Below, one piece after another: positions 24,366 through 33,090 of a stretch of 64,000 bases of DNA. Origin of the DNA: Rallus limicola (taxonomy: Eukaryota; Chordata; Aves; Gruiformes; Rallidae); assembly GCA_022605955.1 (NCBI GenBank), contig JAKCOZ010000006.1, forward strand, positions 1 through 64,000, in the 5' to 3' direction. Every line of letters begins with the position of its first letter. Positions within the stretch are counted from its first letter, which is position 1. Position numbers and translations under genes: made by a program. Under the pieces are notes generated by a model. That model was given only the letters and a program-made list of their open reading frames with translations, had not been told where the DNA came from and ran no database searches.

Positions 24366-24589
24366 AATTGATTGTGAAGGGTTTGGATCCAGACTGGAGG
24401 GACATGGAGCTCATGTGAAGGGAAATGGCAGTCAGTAGTGCAAGCTGCCTGGCCTCATGTGCAGCCCCAGGGAAAAGGAAACTTTCTAGAATATGGATCA
24501 TTAGTCGAATGGGAATCAGAACAGAATACTCCTCTTTTACCAATTAAAAGCTGGGTGGAACATCCTGAGTAGTGCAAGGCCTCAGAGTA

Positions 24590-25045
24590 AGAAATGCTTT
24601 TGTTAAAAATCTCCCCCCGGTGCTAGCTGATCCCTACACGCTGCTCACAGAGCTTAAGGATGCTCAGGCTTGGTTTACAGCCCTAGCCTTAGAAGATGCT
24701 TTCCTTTGCATGGGTGAGGGAGTGGCTTTGGTGGGCATTTGGCCTCTAGCCAGGGCCAACCCACCCCAATGTGGAAAGACAAAACAATTCTTCACCAAGG
24801 AGCTCAGGCTGACACATCATGGGGATTTAAAGAGGTTTGGAAGAAGCTTACTTCCTGGCACCCAAACTTTGCCTGGCTCAAACAACTTTTTGAGAGTTAT
24901 TACAATTGGTGTTTGGGTTTTAGGTACTTGTGTGGTGAATCACTGTTCCTTGTGGTGGCGTAAACACACCACTAAGACTTACAAGGAATGGAGGGGAAAT
25001 AAAATAAGAAATCAAGAGGAGACAGGGGATACTTTCCCAAATCAT
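24590..25045 (+). pseudogene. Second ERV remnant: RT start fused to env TM end
   Basis: At 24620-24720 the peptide LLTELKDAQAWFTALALEDA is an RT palm segment. Only about 100 bases later, at about 24812-25045, frame shifts reveal the end of a transmembrane env subunit: WKKLTSWHPNFAWLKQLF, then a hydrophobic ITIGVWVLGTCVV segment, then a basic tail with YKEWRGNKIRNQEE. Nearly all of pol and env is deleted between them. Confidence 0.6.
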
Positions 25046-25090
25046 TAAAAAAGGATAGTATAATTTGAGATTAGCAAAGCCCCTGCTCCT

Positions 25091-25193
25091 GGGGCTCCTC
25101 CTGCCCTGCTCCTTTGGGCTCCTCCTGCCCTGCTCCTTGGGGCTCCTCCTGCCCTTCACCCTGGGGCTCCTCCTGCCCTGCTCCTTGGGGCTG
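25091..25193. repeat. 24-bp minisatellite (4 units)
   Basis: Four units of ggggctcctcctgccctgct plus four bases. Because 24 is a multiple of 3, the plus strand reads as a hydrophobic octapeptide repeat (GLLLPCSL) after an ATG at 25065. I regard the reading frame as incidental. Confidence 0.85.
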
Positions 25194-25199
25194 ATTCTG

Positions 25200-25862
25200 T
25201 CTGGAAATGTGTTCTCATGCTTCACTGTGTCCTCACCTGCTGCTTTGTCCAGCCTTGGCTGCTTCTCTCCCAAACACCAGGGACACAGCCTGGGCCTCAG
25301 CAGACTCATCTGGCACAGCACCTTCTTCAACTTGGTTGGAGGGAGGGATCCGCAAGTGGGATCCCGCTGCAGGCTCCCCCTGCCCCCCTTGCCACAGGAC
25401 TAGAGACACCTGTAGCTCCTGGCAGCACTCTGGCTTGGTGTTGCACAGAGTGTGCATGACCTTGAGGACCAGCTATGGTCCTTGTCCATGTCCATGGCTG
25501 GGTCCATGAGGGGAGCAGGGAGCCCATGGAGGTTGGTGATTGGAATCTCGATAATTATGTCGAGTATTGTTCTGGTTTGGCTTGATCATACAAAGAACTG
25601 GTGCAGGTGGGACTGAGACGTTAAGGAAAGCACCAAGTGAGTGTGGGGTCCTGCTGTGTCCTTCTGGAACAGCGTCCTGCTCTGTGGGTCAGCAGGAGAA
25701 CTCCTGCCTGTCACGCAGGGGGGACTGAGTGATTGGTCTTGACTTGGGAGCTGAGTATTGGAAATTGATTTAGAGTTGATGACCTGTTGGTGTGAGTGAC
25801 ATGAGTCAACTCTGGTGTGAGTGGGGAGCGACTGAGTCGCAGCGAAACTGTGAGAGAGAGAG
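25200..25862. other. Spacer between ERV remnants and gene 1
   Basis: GC-rich up to about 25530, then mixed. I see no convincing gene. The homology with the gene 2 side begins at 25863 (shared aaaactgaccactagaaact), which marks the right-hand limit of this spacer. Confidence 0.5.
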
Positions 25863-26079
25863 AAAAACTGACCACTAGAAACTCCTGGTTTGTTGGTGGG
25901 GTTTAGGTATTTAATTCAAAAACAGAGGGAACTAAAAATGGGTTAGAGAGGAGGAGTTGGGTCATAAACAAGAACAGGGATCAAGAGATAATATAACCAA
26001 CAAGGGGGTTGTGGGGGGTAGGGGGGGCACACAAAAGGACTGAAGTCCCCAAGAAAAGCCAGAAGCTCTATAAGGGTGG
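25863..26079 (-). terminator. Gene 1 3' UTR with ATTAAA signal
   Basis: Follows the stop codon on the minus strand. ATTAAA (within AATTAAATACC) is at 25915-25910. The same UTR and signal follow gene 2 (62058-62155), and homology between the two loci stops at 25863 / 62058, about 50 bases past the signal. Confidence 0.55.
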
Positions 26080-29000
26080 TCACTGGCCCTGAAAACCTTC
26101 GTGGGTCTGGACGGCCAGGTTGAGAGCTTCCAGCTCCCCCATTGCACCAGGGCTGGGCTCAGGGAAGGAGTTGAGAGTGAGGGACCCTCTGTCCAAGAAG
26201 GAGCCCAGGGACACCATGGAGCTCAGCGAGGCAGATGGAGACGGGCCCCTCACACTAATTGCCTCCTTCTTCTCCCTGCAGAGGAGGGGAGAGAAGAGAC
26301 CCAGTTGCAGCCTGGCCCCTCTGGTGGGACTCCTGGGCAGCAGCCCCTCCCCAGCCAGCAGGCAGGGATACCCAAGGTGGTTAAGGGCAGGGCACAGGTG
26401 GAGAGTCTGGGGTCTGGGGCAGGAGCTGGGGGTCTCCCCAGCACTCACCACATGGTCTCAGGTGCCGCAGGCTTCTCTGCTCCTTCTTCTTCTTCTTGGG
26501 CAGAACCTGATGAGGGACGAGACATGAGTCAGAGGCTGGCAGCCCCCAGCACAGCCCCTGTCAGGGCTGCCATGGGGTCTCAGCCCTGTGCAGGGCGCTC
26601 GGTGCTTCCAGCTCCAGCATCGCACCAGGGCTGCACACGGAGAAGGTCTCAACAGCCAGGGATCCTCTGTCCAGGAAGGAGCCCAGAGAGACTGTGGAGC
26701 CCAGGGAGGCAGATGGAGACAGGCACTTCATGCTCCTTGTCTCCTCCTTGTCCCTGCAGAGGAGGAGAGAGAAGAGACCCAGTTGCAGCCTGGCCCACCT
26801 GGTGGGACACATGGGCAGCAGCCCCTCCCTGGCTGGCAAGCAGGGCTGCCCAAGGTGGGTAGGGGCAGGGCACAGACAGCGTGTCAGGGGAGGGGCTGGG
26901 GGTCTCACATGTCCAGGGGTGATGGAGGCTTTTCTTCCCCTTCAGTTGCTTGGGAAGAACCTGATGAGGGACGAGACATGAGTCAGAGGCTGGCAGCCCC
27001 CAGCACAGCCCCTGTCAGGGCTGCCGTGGGCTGTCAGTCCTTTGCAGGGCGCTCGGTGCCGGGGTCACTCACCGCTCGGCTGCTCAGGATGCACTCCCGC
27101 CTTGCTCTTCCCAAACATCTTCTTCCAACACTTCTGCAAGAACCCCAGAACAAGGCTGAGTGTGGAGCAGCTCTCCCTGCCACAGTCCCCCATGTTCCCT
27201 CAACACCACTCCATGTCATGTCACACTGCAGCACAGTGTGGTGCTGAGGAACAGTCACCTACCTTGAGCCTGCTGGGAGAAGGCTCCACTTCTTCCCTGG
27301 GACTGGTGTCCCGGAAGGAGTCCAGAGACATGGAGACCTTTGTCTCCTCATTCTCCCTGCTGAGGAGGACAGAGAAGGGACCCAGTTGCAGCCTGGCCCC
27401 TCTGATGGGACCCTTCCCTCTTCCTCCACCCCCAGGCAGCAGCCCCTCCCCAGCCAGCAGGCAGGGCTCCCAAGGTGGGTGGAGACAGAGTACAGGCAGT
27501 GAGTCTGGGGCAGGAGCTGGGGGTCTCCCAGGCACTCACCACATGGTCTCGGGTGCTGCAGGCTTCTCTTCTCCTCCAGTTCCTTGGGAAGAAACTGATG
27601 AGGGACGAGAAATGAGTCAGAGGCTGGCAGCCCCCAGCACAGCCCCGTGTCAGGGCTGCCATGGGCTGTCAGCCCTTTGCAGGGCGCTTGGTCACTCACC
27701 GCTCGGCTGCTGAGCCCGGGCCCTCGCCTTGCTCTTCCCAAACGTCTTCTTCCACCAGTTCTGCAAGAACCCCAGAACAAGGCTGAGTGTGCAGCAGCTC
27801 CCAACCCTGTGCCACCGTCCCCTATGCTCCCTCCACACCACTCCATGTCATGTCACACTGCTGCACACTGTGGTGCTGAGGAACAGTCACCTACCTTGAG
27901 CCTGCTGGGAGAAGGCTCGACTTCTTCCCTGGGGCTGGTTTCAGGGAAGGAGTCCGGAGACATGGAGCCCACTGTCTCCTTATTCTCCCTGCTGAGGAGG
28001 AGAGAGAAGGGACCAATTGGAGCCTGGGCCCTCCTTAGGGACACCAACCCCCATCCCCACCTGGGCCAGCAGCCCTTCCTTGGCTGGTAGGCAGGAATTC
28101 CCAAAACGGGCAGGGCACAAGCGGTGAGTCTGGGGCAGGAGCTGGGGGTCTCCCCAGCACTCACCACATGGCCTGAGGTGATGGAGGCTTCTCTACTCCA
28201 CCAGTTGCTTGGGAAGAACCTGACGAGGGACGGGAATGACTGAGCGTCTGTCAGCCCCCAGCACAGCCCCCTTTCAGGGCTGCCATGGGCTGTCAGCCCT
28301 TTGCAGGGCGCTCGGTGCCGGGGTCACTCACCGCTCGGCTGCTCGGGATGCACTCCCGCCTTGCTCTTCCCAAACATCTTCTTCTTCCCACACTTCTGCA
28401 AGAACCCCAGAACAAGGCTGAGTGTGCAGCAGCTCCCAGCCCTGTGTCACCGTCCCCCATGCTCTCCCCACACCACTCCATGTCATGTCACACTGCAGCA
28501 CAGCGTGGTGCTGAGGAACAGTCACCTACCTTGAGCCTGCTGGGAGAAGGCTCCACTTTTTCCCTGGGGCTTGTCTCAGGGAAGGAGTCCGGAGACATGG
28601 AGACCTTTGTCTCCTCATTCTCCCTGCTGAGGAGGAAAGAGAAGGGACCCAGTTGCAGCCTGGCCCCTCTGATGGGACCCTCCCCCTTTCCCCCACCCCC
28701 AGGCAGCAGCCCCTCCCAAGCCAGCAGGCAGGGCTCCCAAGGTGGGTAGAGACAGAGTACAGGCAGTGAGTCTGGGGCAGGAGCTGGGGGGTCTCCCAGG
28801 CACTCACCACATATCCTGGGGTGCAGCAGGCTTCTCTTCTCCTCCAGTTCCTTGGGAAGAATCTATTGGGGGTCGAGACATGAGTCAGAGGCTGGCAGCC
28901 CCCAGTACAGCCCCTGTCAGGGCTGCCGTGGGCTGTCAGCCCTTTGCAGGGCGCTTGGTCACTCACCGCTCGGCTGCTGAGCCTGGGCCCTCGCCTTGCT

Positions 29001-31248
29001 CTTCCCAAACGTCTTCTTCCACCAGTTCTGCAAGAACCCCCAGAACAAGGCTGAGTGTGGAGCAGCTCCCAGCCCCGTGCCACAGTCCCCCATGCTCCCT
29101 CCACACCACTCCATGTCATGTCACACTGCAGCACAGTGTGGTGCTGAGGAACAGTCACCTACCTTGAGCCTGCTGGGAGAAGGCTCCACTCCTTCCCTGG
29201 GGCTGGTCTCAGGGAAGGTGTTTGGAGACACTGATGTGCTGCCTGAGAGGGAGCCCAGGGAGCACATGGAGCTCTGCCGGGTACTCGGGAACACATGCCT
29301 CCCACTCATTATCTCCTCCTTCTCCCTGCAGAGGAGGAGAGAGAGGGTCCCAGTGGCAGCCTAGCCCCTCTGATGGGACCCCTGGGCAGCACCCCACCAC
29401 AGCCGGCAGGCAGGGATACCCGGAACCGGCAGCGCACAGGTGGAGAGTCTGGGGCAGGAGCTGGGGGTCTCCCCAGCACTCACCACATGGTCTCGGGTGC
29501 CGCAGGCTTCTCTGCTACTTCAGTGTCTTGGGCAGAACCTGATGAGGGACGAGACATGAGTCAGAGGCTGGCAGCCCCCAGCACAGCCCGTGTCAGGGCT
29601 GCCATGGGGTGTCAGCCCTGTGCAGGGCGCTCGGTGCTTCCAGCTTCAGCATCGCACCAGGGCTGCACACGGGGAAGGTCTCAACAGCCAGGGATCTTCT
29701 GTCCAGGAAGGAGGCCAGAGAGACCGTGGAGCCCAGGGAGGCAGATGGAGACAGGCACTTCATGCTCCTTGTCTCCTCCTTGTCCCTGCAGAGGAGGAGA
29801 GAGAAGAGACCCAGTTGCAGCCTGGCCCACCTGGTGGGACCCATGGGCAGCAGCCCCTCCCTGGCTGGCAAGCAGGGCTGCCCAAGGTGGGTAGGGGCAG
29901 GGCACAGACAGCGTGTCTGGGGAGGGGCTGGGGGTCTCCCCAGCACTCACCACATGGCCTGAGGAGATGGAGGCTTCTCTTCCCCTGCAGTTGCTTGGGA
30001 AGAACCTGAGGAGGGACGAGACATGAGTCAGAGGCTGGCAGCCCCCAGCACAGCCCCGTGTCAGGGCTGCCCTGGGCTCTCAGCCCTTTGCAGGGCGCTC
30101 GGTGCCGGGGTCACTCACCGCTCGGCTGCTCGGGATGCACTCCCGCCTTGTTCTTCCCAAACATCTTCTTCTTCCCACACTTCTGCAAGAACCCCAGAAC
30201 AAGGCTGAGTGTGCAGCAGCTCCCAGCCCTGTGCCACAGTCCCCCATGCTCCCTCCACACGACTCCATGTCATGTCACACTGCAGCACAGTGTGGTACTA
30301 AGGAACAGTCACCTACCTTGAGCCTGCTGGGAGAAGGCTCCACTTCTTCCCTGGGGCTGGTCTCAGGGAAGGAGTCCAGAGACATGGAGACCTTGGTCTG
30401 CTCATTCTCCCTGCTGAGGAGGACAGAGAAGGGACCCAGTTGCAGCCTGGCCCCACTGATGGGACCTTCCCCCTTTCCCCCACCCCCAGGCAGCAGCCCC
30501 TCCCAAGCCAGCAAGCAGGGCTCCCAAGGTGGGTAGAGACAGAGTACAGGCGATGAGTCTGGGGCAGGAGCTGGGGGTCTCCCCAGCACTCACCACATGG
30601 TCTCGGGTGCTACAGGCTTGTCTACTCCACCAGTTTCTTCGGAAGAACCTGAGGAGGGACGAGAGTGAGTGAGTGTCTGGCAGCCCCCAGCACAGCCCCG
30701 TGTCAGGGCTGCCGTGGGCTGTCAGCCCTTTGCAGGGTGCTCGGTGCCGGGGTCACTCACCGCTCGGCTGGTCAGGATCGACTCTTGACTGGGTCTTTCC
30801 AAACCTCTTCTTCCAACACTTCTGCAAGAACCCCAGAACGTGGGTGAGTGTGCAGCAGCTCCCAGCCCCTTGCCACAGTCCCTCATGCTCCCCCAACACC
30901 ACTCCATGTCAGGACATGGTGCAGCACAGTGTGGTGCAGAGGAAGAGTCACCTACCCTGAGTCTCGCCTTGCTGTTCCAGTACCCCTTCCTCCAACACCT
31001 CTTCCCATGCTTCCTCCTCCAACGCCTCTGCAAGACCCCCAGACAGTTCGTGACATGGGAGCAGCTCCCGGCCACCTACACCCCCCCGACACCAGCCCAT
31101 GTCGGGACACGGCACGGCTCAGTGCGCCGCAACGTTCCCTTACCCTGAGCCTCTTGGCCCGTTGGAAGGTGGTGAGGAACCTGATGAACATCCTCAGCAT
31201 CGTGATGACTATCAGCACACCAGCCAGGGAGATGCCGAAGCACCCCAT
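25863..31248 (-). CDS. Gene 1: membrane-anchored repeated-exon protein, unrecognised
   Basis: A complete minus-strand gene inferred from splice signals. Exons (high to low): 31248-31144, 31027-30956, then A 30821-30761, B 30648-30594, C 30410-30317, A 30182-30119, B 30005-29951, C' 29785-, B 29538-29484, C 29325-29163, A 29027-28967, B 28862-28808, C 28623-28530, A 28395-28332, B 28219-28165, C 27988-27895, A 27760-27700, B 27594-27540, C 27356-27263, A 27133-27073, B 26960-26909, C' 26753-, B 26506-26449, terminal 26275-26080. Each A runs phase 0 to 1, B 1 to 2, C 2 to 0. Leaving out the two C' exons and the B exon after each gives 1611 nt, divisible by three: 536 codons plus stop. The predicted protein has an N-terminal hydrophobic anchor, a basic segment, then alternating basic and Ser/Pro/Glu-rich modules. 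I do not recognise the family. Introns are short (about 75-250 nt in the common A-B-C modules, up to about 630 where C' and B exons are skipped) and also repeated, so the modules arose by tandem DNA duplication. Confidence 0.6.
26080..26275 (-). CDS. Gene 1 terminal coding exon
   Basis: Acceptor CTCTGCAG, start in phase 2, 65 codons and stop TGA at 26080-26082. The peptide is a longer C-type sequence, with MVSLGSFLDRGSL and FPEPSPGAMGELEA, ending in GFQGQ. Both C' exons and the long C exons of gene 2 share the SLGSFLD and PGAM blocks, so this is probably the ancestral C form. Confidence 0.55.
26449..27133 (-). CDS. Gene 1 module 6 (A-B-C'-B)
   Basis: A 27133-27073 (61 nt, KCWKKMFGKSKAGVHPEQP); B 26960-26909, whose usual ATGTG|GTGAGT end is altered so that CAT|GTGAGA would serve as donor, giving 52 nt and still phase 2; C' from 26753 without a donor, reading to a stop at 26561; B 26506-26449 (58 nt, with an extra Glu codon, QEEEEGAEKP). 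The same C'-B arrangement occurs in module 2, so the pair was duplicated as a block. Confidence 0.5.
27263..27760 (-). CDS. Gene 1 module 5 (A-B-C)
   Basis: A 27760-27700 (61 nt, NWWKKTFGKSKARAR, nearly the same as module 3), B 27594-27540, C 27356-27263 (94 nt; the SFPET of other copies reads SFRDT). Frame open. Confidence 0.55.
27895..28395 (-). CDS. Gene 1 module 4 (A-B-C)
   Basis: A 28395-28332 (64 nt, KCGKKKMFGKSKAGV, nearly the same as the A exon of module 2), B 28219-28165 (ends PSPQAMW when joined), C 27988-27895 (94 nt, ENKETVGSMSPDSFPETSP). Frame open. The total is 213 nt. Confidence 0.55.
28530..29027 (-). CDS. Gene 1 module 3 (A-B-C)
   Basis: A 29027-28967 (61 nt, NWWKKTFGKSKARAQ), B 28862-28808 (55 nt; acceptor CCAATAG instead of CATCAG, still AG), C 28623-28530 (94 nt; one Glu replaced by Lys, TSPREKVEPSPS). 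Frame open across the module. Confidence 0.55.
29163..30182 (-). CDS. Gene 1 module 2 (A-B-C'-B-C), with donor-less C' exon
   Basis: A 30182-30119 (64 nt, KCGKKKMFGKNKAGVHPEQP), B 30005-29951, C' from 29785 (starts DKEETRSMKCLSPSASLG), B 29538-29484, C 29325-29163 (163 nt, the longest C in gene 1). C' has an acceptor but no recognisable donor: its end is fused to what is intron sequence in other modules, and it runs to a stop at 29593. It is either skipped together with one B exon, which keeps the frame, or serves as an alternative last exon. Confidence 0.5.
30317..30821 (-). CDS. Gene 1 module 1 (exons A-B-C)
   Basis: A 30821-30761 (61 nt, KCWKKRFGK... ending DQPSG), B 30648-30594 (55 nt, GGVDKPVAPETMW when joined), C 30410-30317 (94 nt, ENEQTKVSMSLDSFPETSP and ending in PSPSRLK). 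Donors are GTGAGTGACC, GTGAGTGCTG and GTAGGTGACT. The joined module is 210 nt, 70 codons, with no stop. Confidence 0.55.
30956..31027 (-). CDS. Gene 1 exon 2: basic linker
   Basis: Acceptor GTCTTGCAG, 72 nt in phase 0 to 0, donor CTCAGG|GTAGGT. The 24-residue peptide starts RRWRRKHGKRCWRKGYW. Its acceptor and the Trp/Lys/Arg pattern resemble the A exons, and its end (ARLR then GTAGGTGAC) resembles the C exons, so it may be a fusion of an A start with a C end. Confidence 0.55.
31144..31248 (-). CDS. Gene 1 exon 1: signal-anchor
   Basis: ATG at 31248 in a strong context (GCCATGG), exactly 35 codons, donor CTCAGG|GTAAGG, phase 0. The peptide starts MGCFGISLAGVLIVITMLRM: a hydrophobic stretch of about 15 residues followed by a cluster of Arg/Lys ending in RAKRLR. 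This predicts a signal-anchor or N-terminal membrane segment with the rest on the cytosolic side (positive-inside rule). Gly2-Cys3 could allow lipid attachment, but the residue after them is not the ideal one for myristoylation. Confidence 0.6.
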
Positions 31249-31436
31249 GGCTATGGCTGGTGTCCACCTGTGTCACTCGGGTCACCAAGGAGCTCCGAGA
31301 TCTCCAGGAACCGCACAACCAACACACCCACTGGCAATGGCTGAGGCCGCAGTCTGCAGTGACACCGACAGACTACAGTGTCCAGTGCCAACTGCCCTGC
31401 GCCCCTCACACCTGTCCAGCAACCACACACCCCCTT

Positions 31437-31534
31437 GGTGACATCACGGGCACGCTGAGCCCTCATTGGTGCTGAGCCCTCATTGGTGCTGAGCCCTCAT
31501 TGGTGCCCTCAGACGCAGGCAGAATGTTGATTGG
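31437..31534 (-). promoter_or_regulatory. Gene 1 promoter with four CCAAT boxes
   Basis: On the minus strand, CCAAT occurs at 31469-31465, 31486-31482 and 31503-31499 inside a 17-bp tandem repeat, and again at 31534-31530. A CRE-like TGATGTCA lies at 31446-31439. All are 190-290 bases upstream of the start codon of gene 1. NF-Y binds CCAAT and CREB/ATF binds CRE; use here is inference. No TATA box is obvious. Confidence 0.5.
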
Positions 31535-31599
31535 ATAAATCCGCTGTCACTCCAAGGCATCCCACAGCCAGTGCAGACAGATGCAAGGGGCTCAGGGGG

Positions 31600-32480
31600 G
31601 CTGTGACCAGTGTCTGCATTGTCCCAGGATGATTTTCTCCATCATTTTACCAGGCACTGAGCTGAGGCTGACAGGCCTGTAATTACCAGGCTCTTCTTTC
31701 TTACCCTTCATGAAAACTGGGACAACGCTTGCAGCTTCTAGTCAACTGGGACCTCTCCAGATTCCCAAGACCATTGAAAAAGGAATGAGAGGTCCCACAG
31801 TGACATCAGCCAGCTCCCTGAGTCCCCTGGGATAAATCTCATCAGGGCCCATGGATTTATATGGATCCAGAGGGAGCAGCAAATTGCCCGCAAGTTCAGG
31901 GTTCGCTAGGAGTTTATCACTGCTGCAGTCAGGGTCCTCTGACTTGAGGCATGTGGAGTCCCAGAGCCCATTGACTGTGTTGAAGACAGAGAAAGGCATT
32001 AAAGGCAAAGAAGGCATTAAAAGACTCTGCGTTGTCTGTGTGCCTGTTAGTAAGGTGTCTGTTCTCATCAAGTAACAGAACTGTGATCTCTCTGGTCCTC
32101 CTCTTGTCGTGAATGTATTTGAAAACACCCTTTTTATTGTCTGCCACAGTACTGTCCAGCTTCAGCTCTAACTGAGCTTTGGCTGCACAATTTTTCTCCC
32201 TACACAGGCGAACAGCATCCCTGTCATTTCCCCACATTGTCTGAACTTGCTTCCATTGGCCGTGCACTTTCTTTTTCCACCTGAGCTCTAGAAGAAGGTC
32301 CCTGTTCAGCCAAGCCGGCCTCCTGCCCGGCCTGCTTGATTTCGCACATTTTAGAGTTGCCTGTTCCCGTGGTTTTGGAAGGTGGTACTTAAAAAGGGAC
32401 CAGCATGGATGGACTCTGATGCTTTCAAAAGCAGTTTCCCAGAGGACCTTACCAAATAGTTCCCCCAGCTGCCCAAACTC
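31600..32480 (-). mobile_element. CR1 LINE ORF2 fragment (reverse transcriptase)
   Basis: Minus strand encodes, with interruptions, CR1 RT blocks: KVHGQWKQVQ, KGVFKYIHDKRRTRE, HLTNRHTDNAESFNAFF, DPYKSMGPDEIYPRGLREL, and near 31625-31735 KKEEPGNYRPVSLSSVPGK. Order is as in CR1 ORF2. Broken by stops. It lies just upstream of the gene 1 promoter, in the same orientation as that gene. Confidence 0.85.
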
Positions 32481-32784
32481 TGCCAGAGGCAGTTTTCCTC
32501 ATTTTGCCAAAGACTAAATTGTCATTAAATGCTTGAAGAGAGAAAAGTAGCTATTTGTTTGCCTACTCTAATACCCCAGTGGAGGTAAAATACCTGGCAG
32601 TTCCATATATTCAACAGCAACCTAAGAAAAAAGAAAAGATACAAACAAGGTATACAACAAAGTTTGCTAGCAATATTGTCTTAAACTGGGAAGGTGAAGG
32701 CAAGTGCCACCAGGAAGGCATTTCAAACATATCTCCTATCATTCTGTGAGCAAGCAGTACAACAGCAGACATGAACCAACACAA

Positions 32785-33090
32785 TGATGCAATCATTTAG
32801 GTTGGAAACAATCTCTGGAAACCCTTGGAGCTAACTGGGTGTTCACAGCAAAGGTCAACTACATCAGTATGGTCAGTGACTTGCCCAGCTTACTTTGGAG
32901 GATTTTGAAAGTACTCTCTTCCATGTAACACCATGTGCCCCAGCCTCTGACCATCTTCATGGCTTGCTTGAATATGTCAATGCCTGTTTCATATCACAGA
33001 ACTCATAACTGGACACGGTACTGCAGCAGTGTGAAACAGAGGGGCTTCATCACTCCCCTTGATCTGCTGGCCACAGTCCTGCATCGAAAC
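32785..33090 (-). mobile_element. Old CR1 3' fragment
   Basis: Plus strand shows aatcatttaggttggaaac and, near 33010-33075, ctggacacggtactgcagca and cttgatctgctggccacag, diverged forms of the CR1 3' region in reverse complement. Confidence 0.65.

Noticed and set aside
26101..30009. Plus-strand open frames (up to 253 codons) across the gene 1 region.
   Set aside because: They lie opposite the minus-strand exons and cross their introns. The minus strand alone has matched splice sites with consistent phases.
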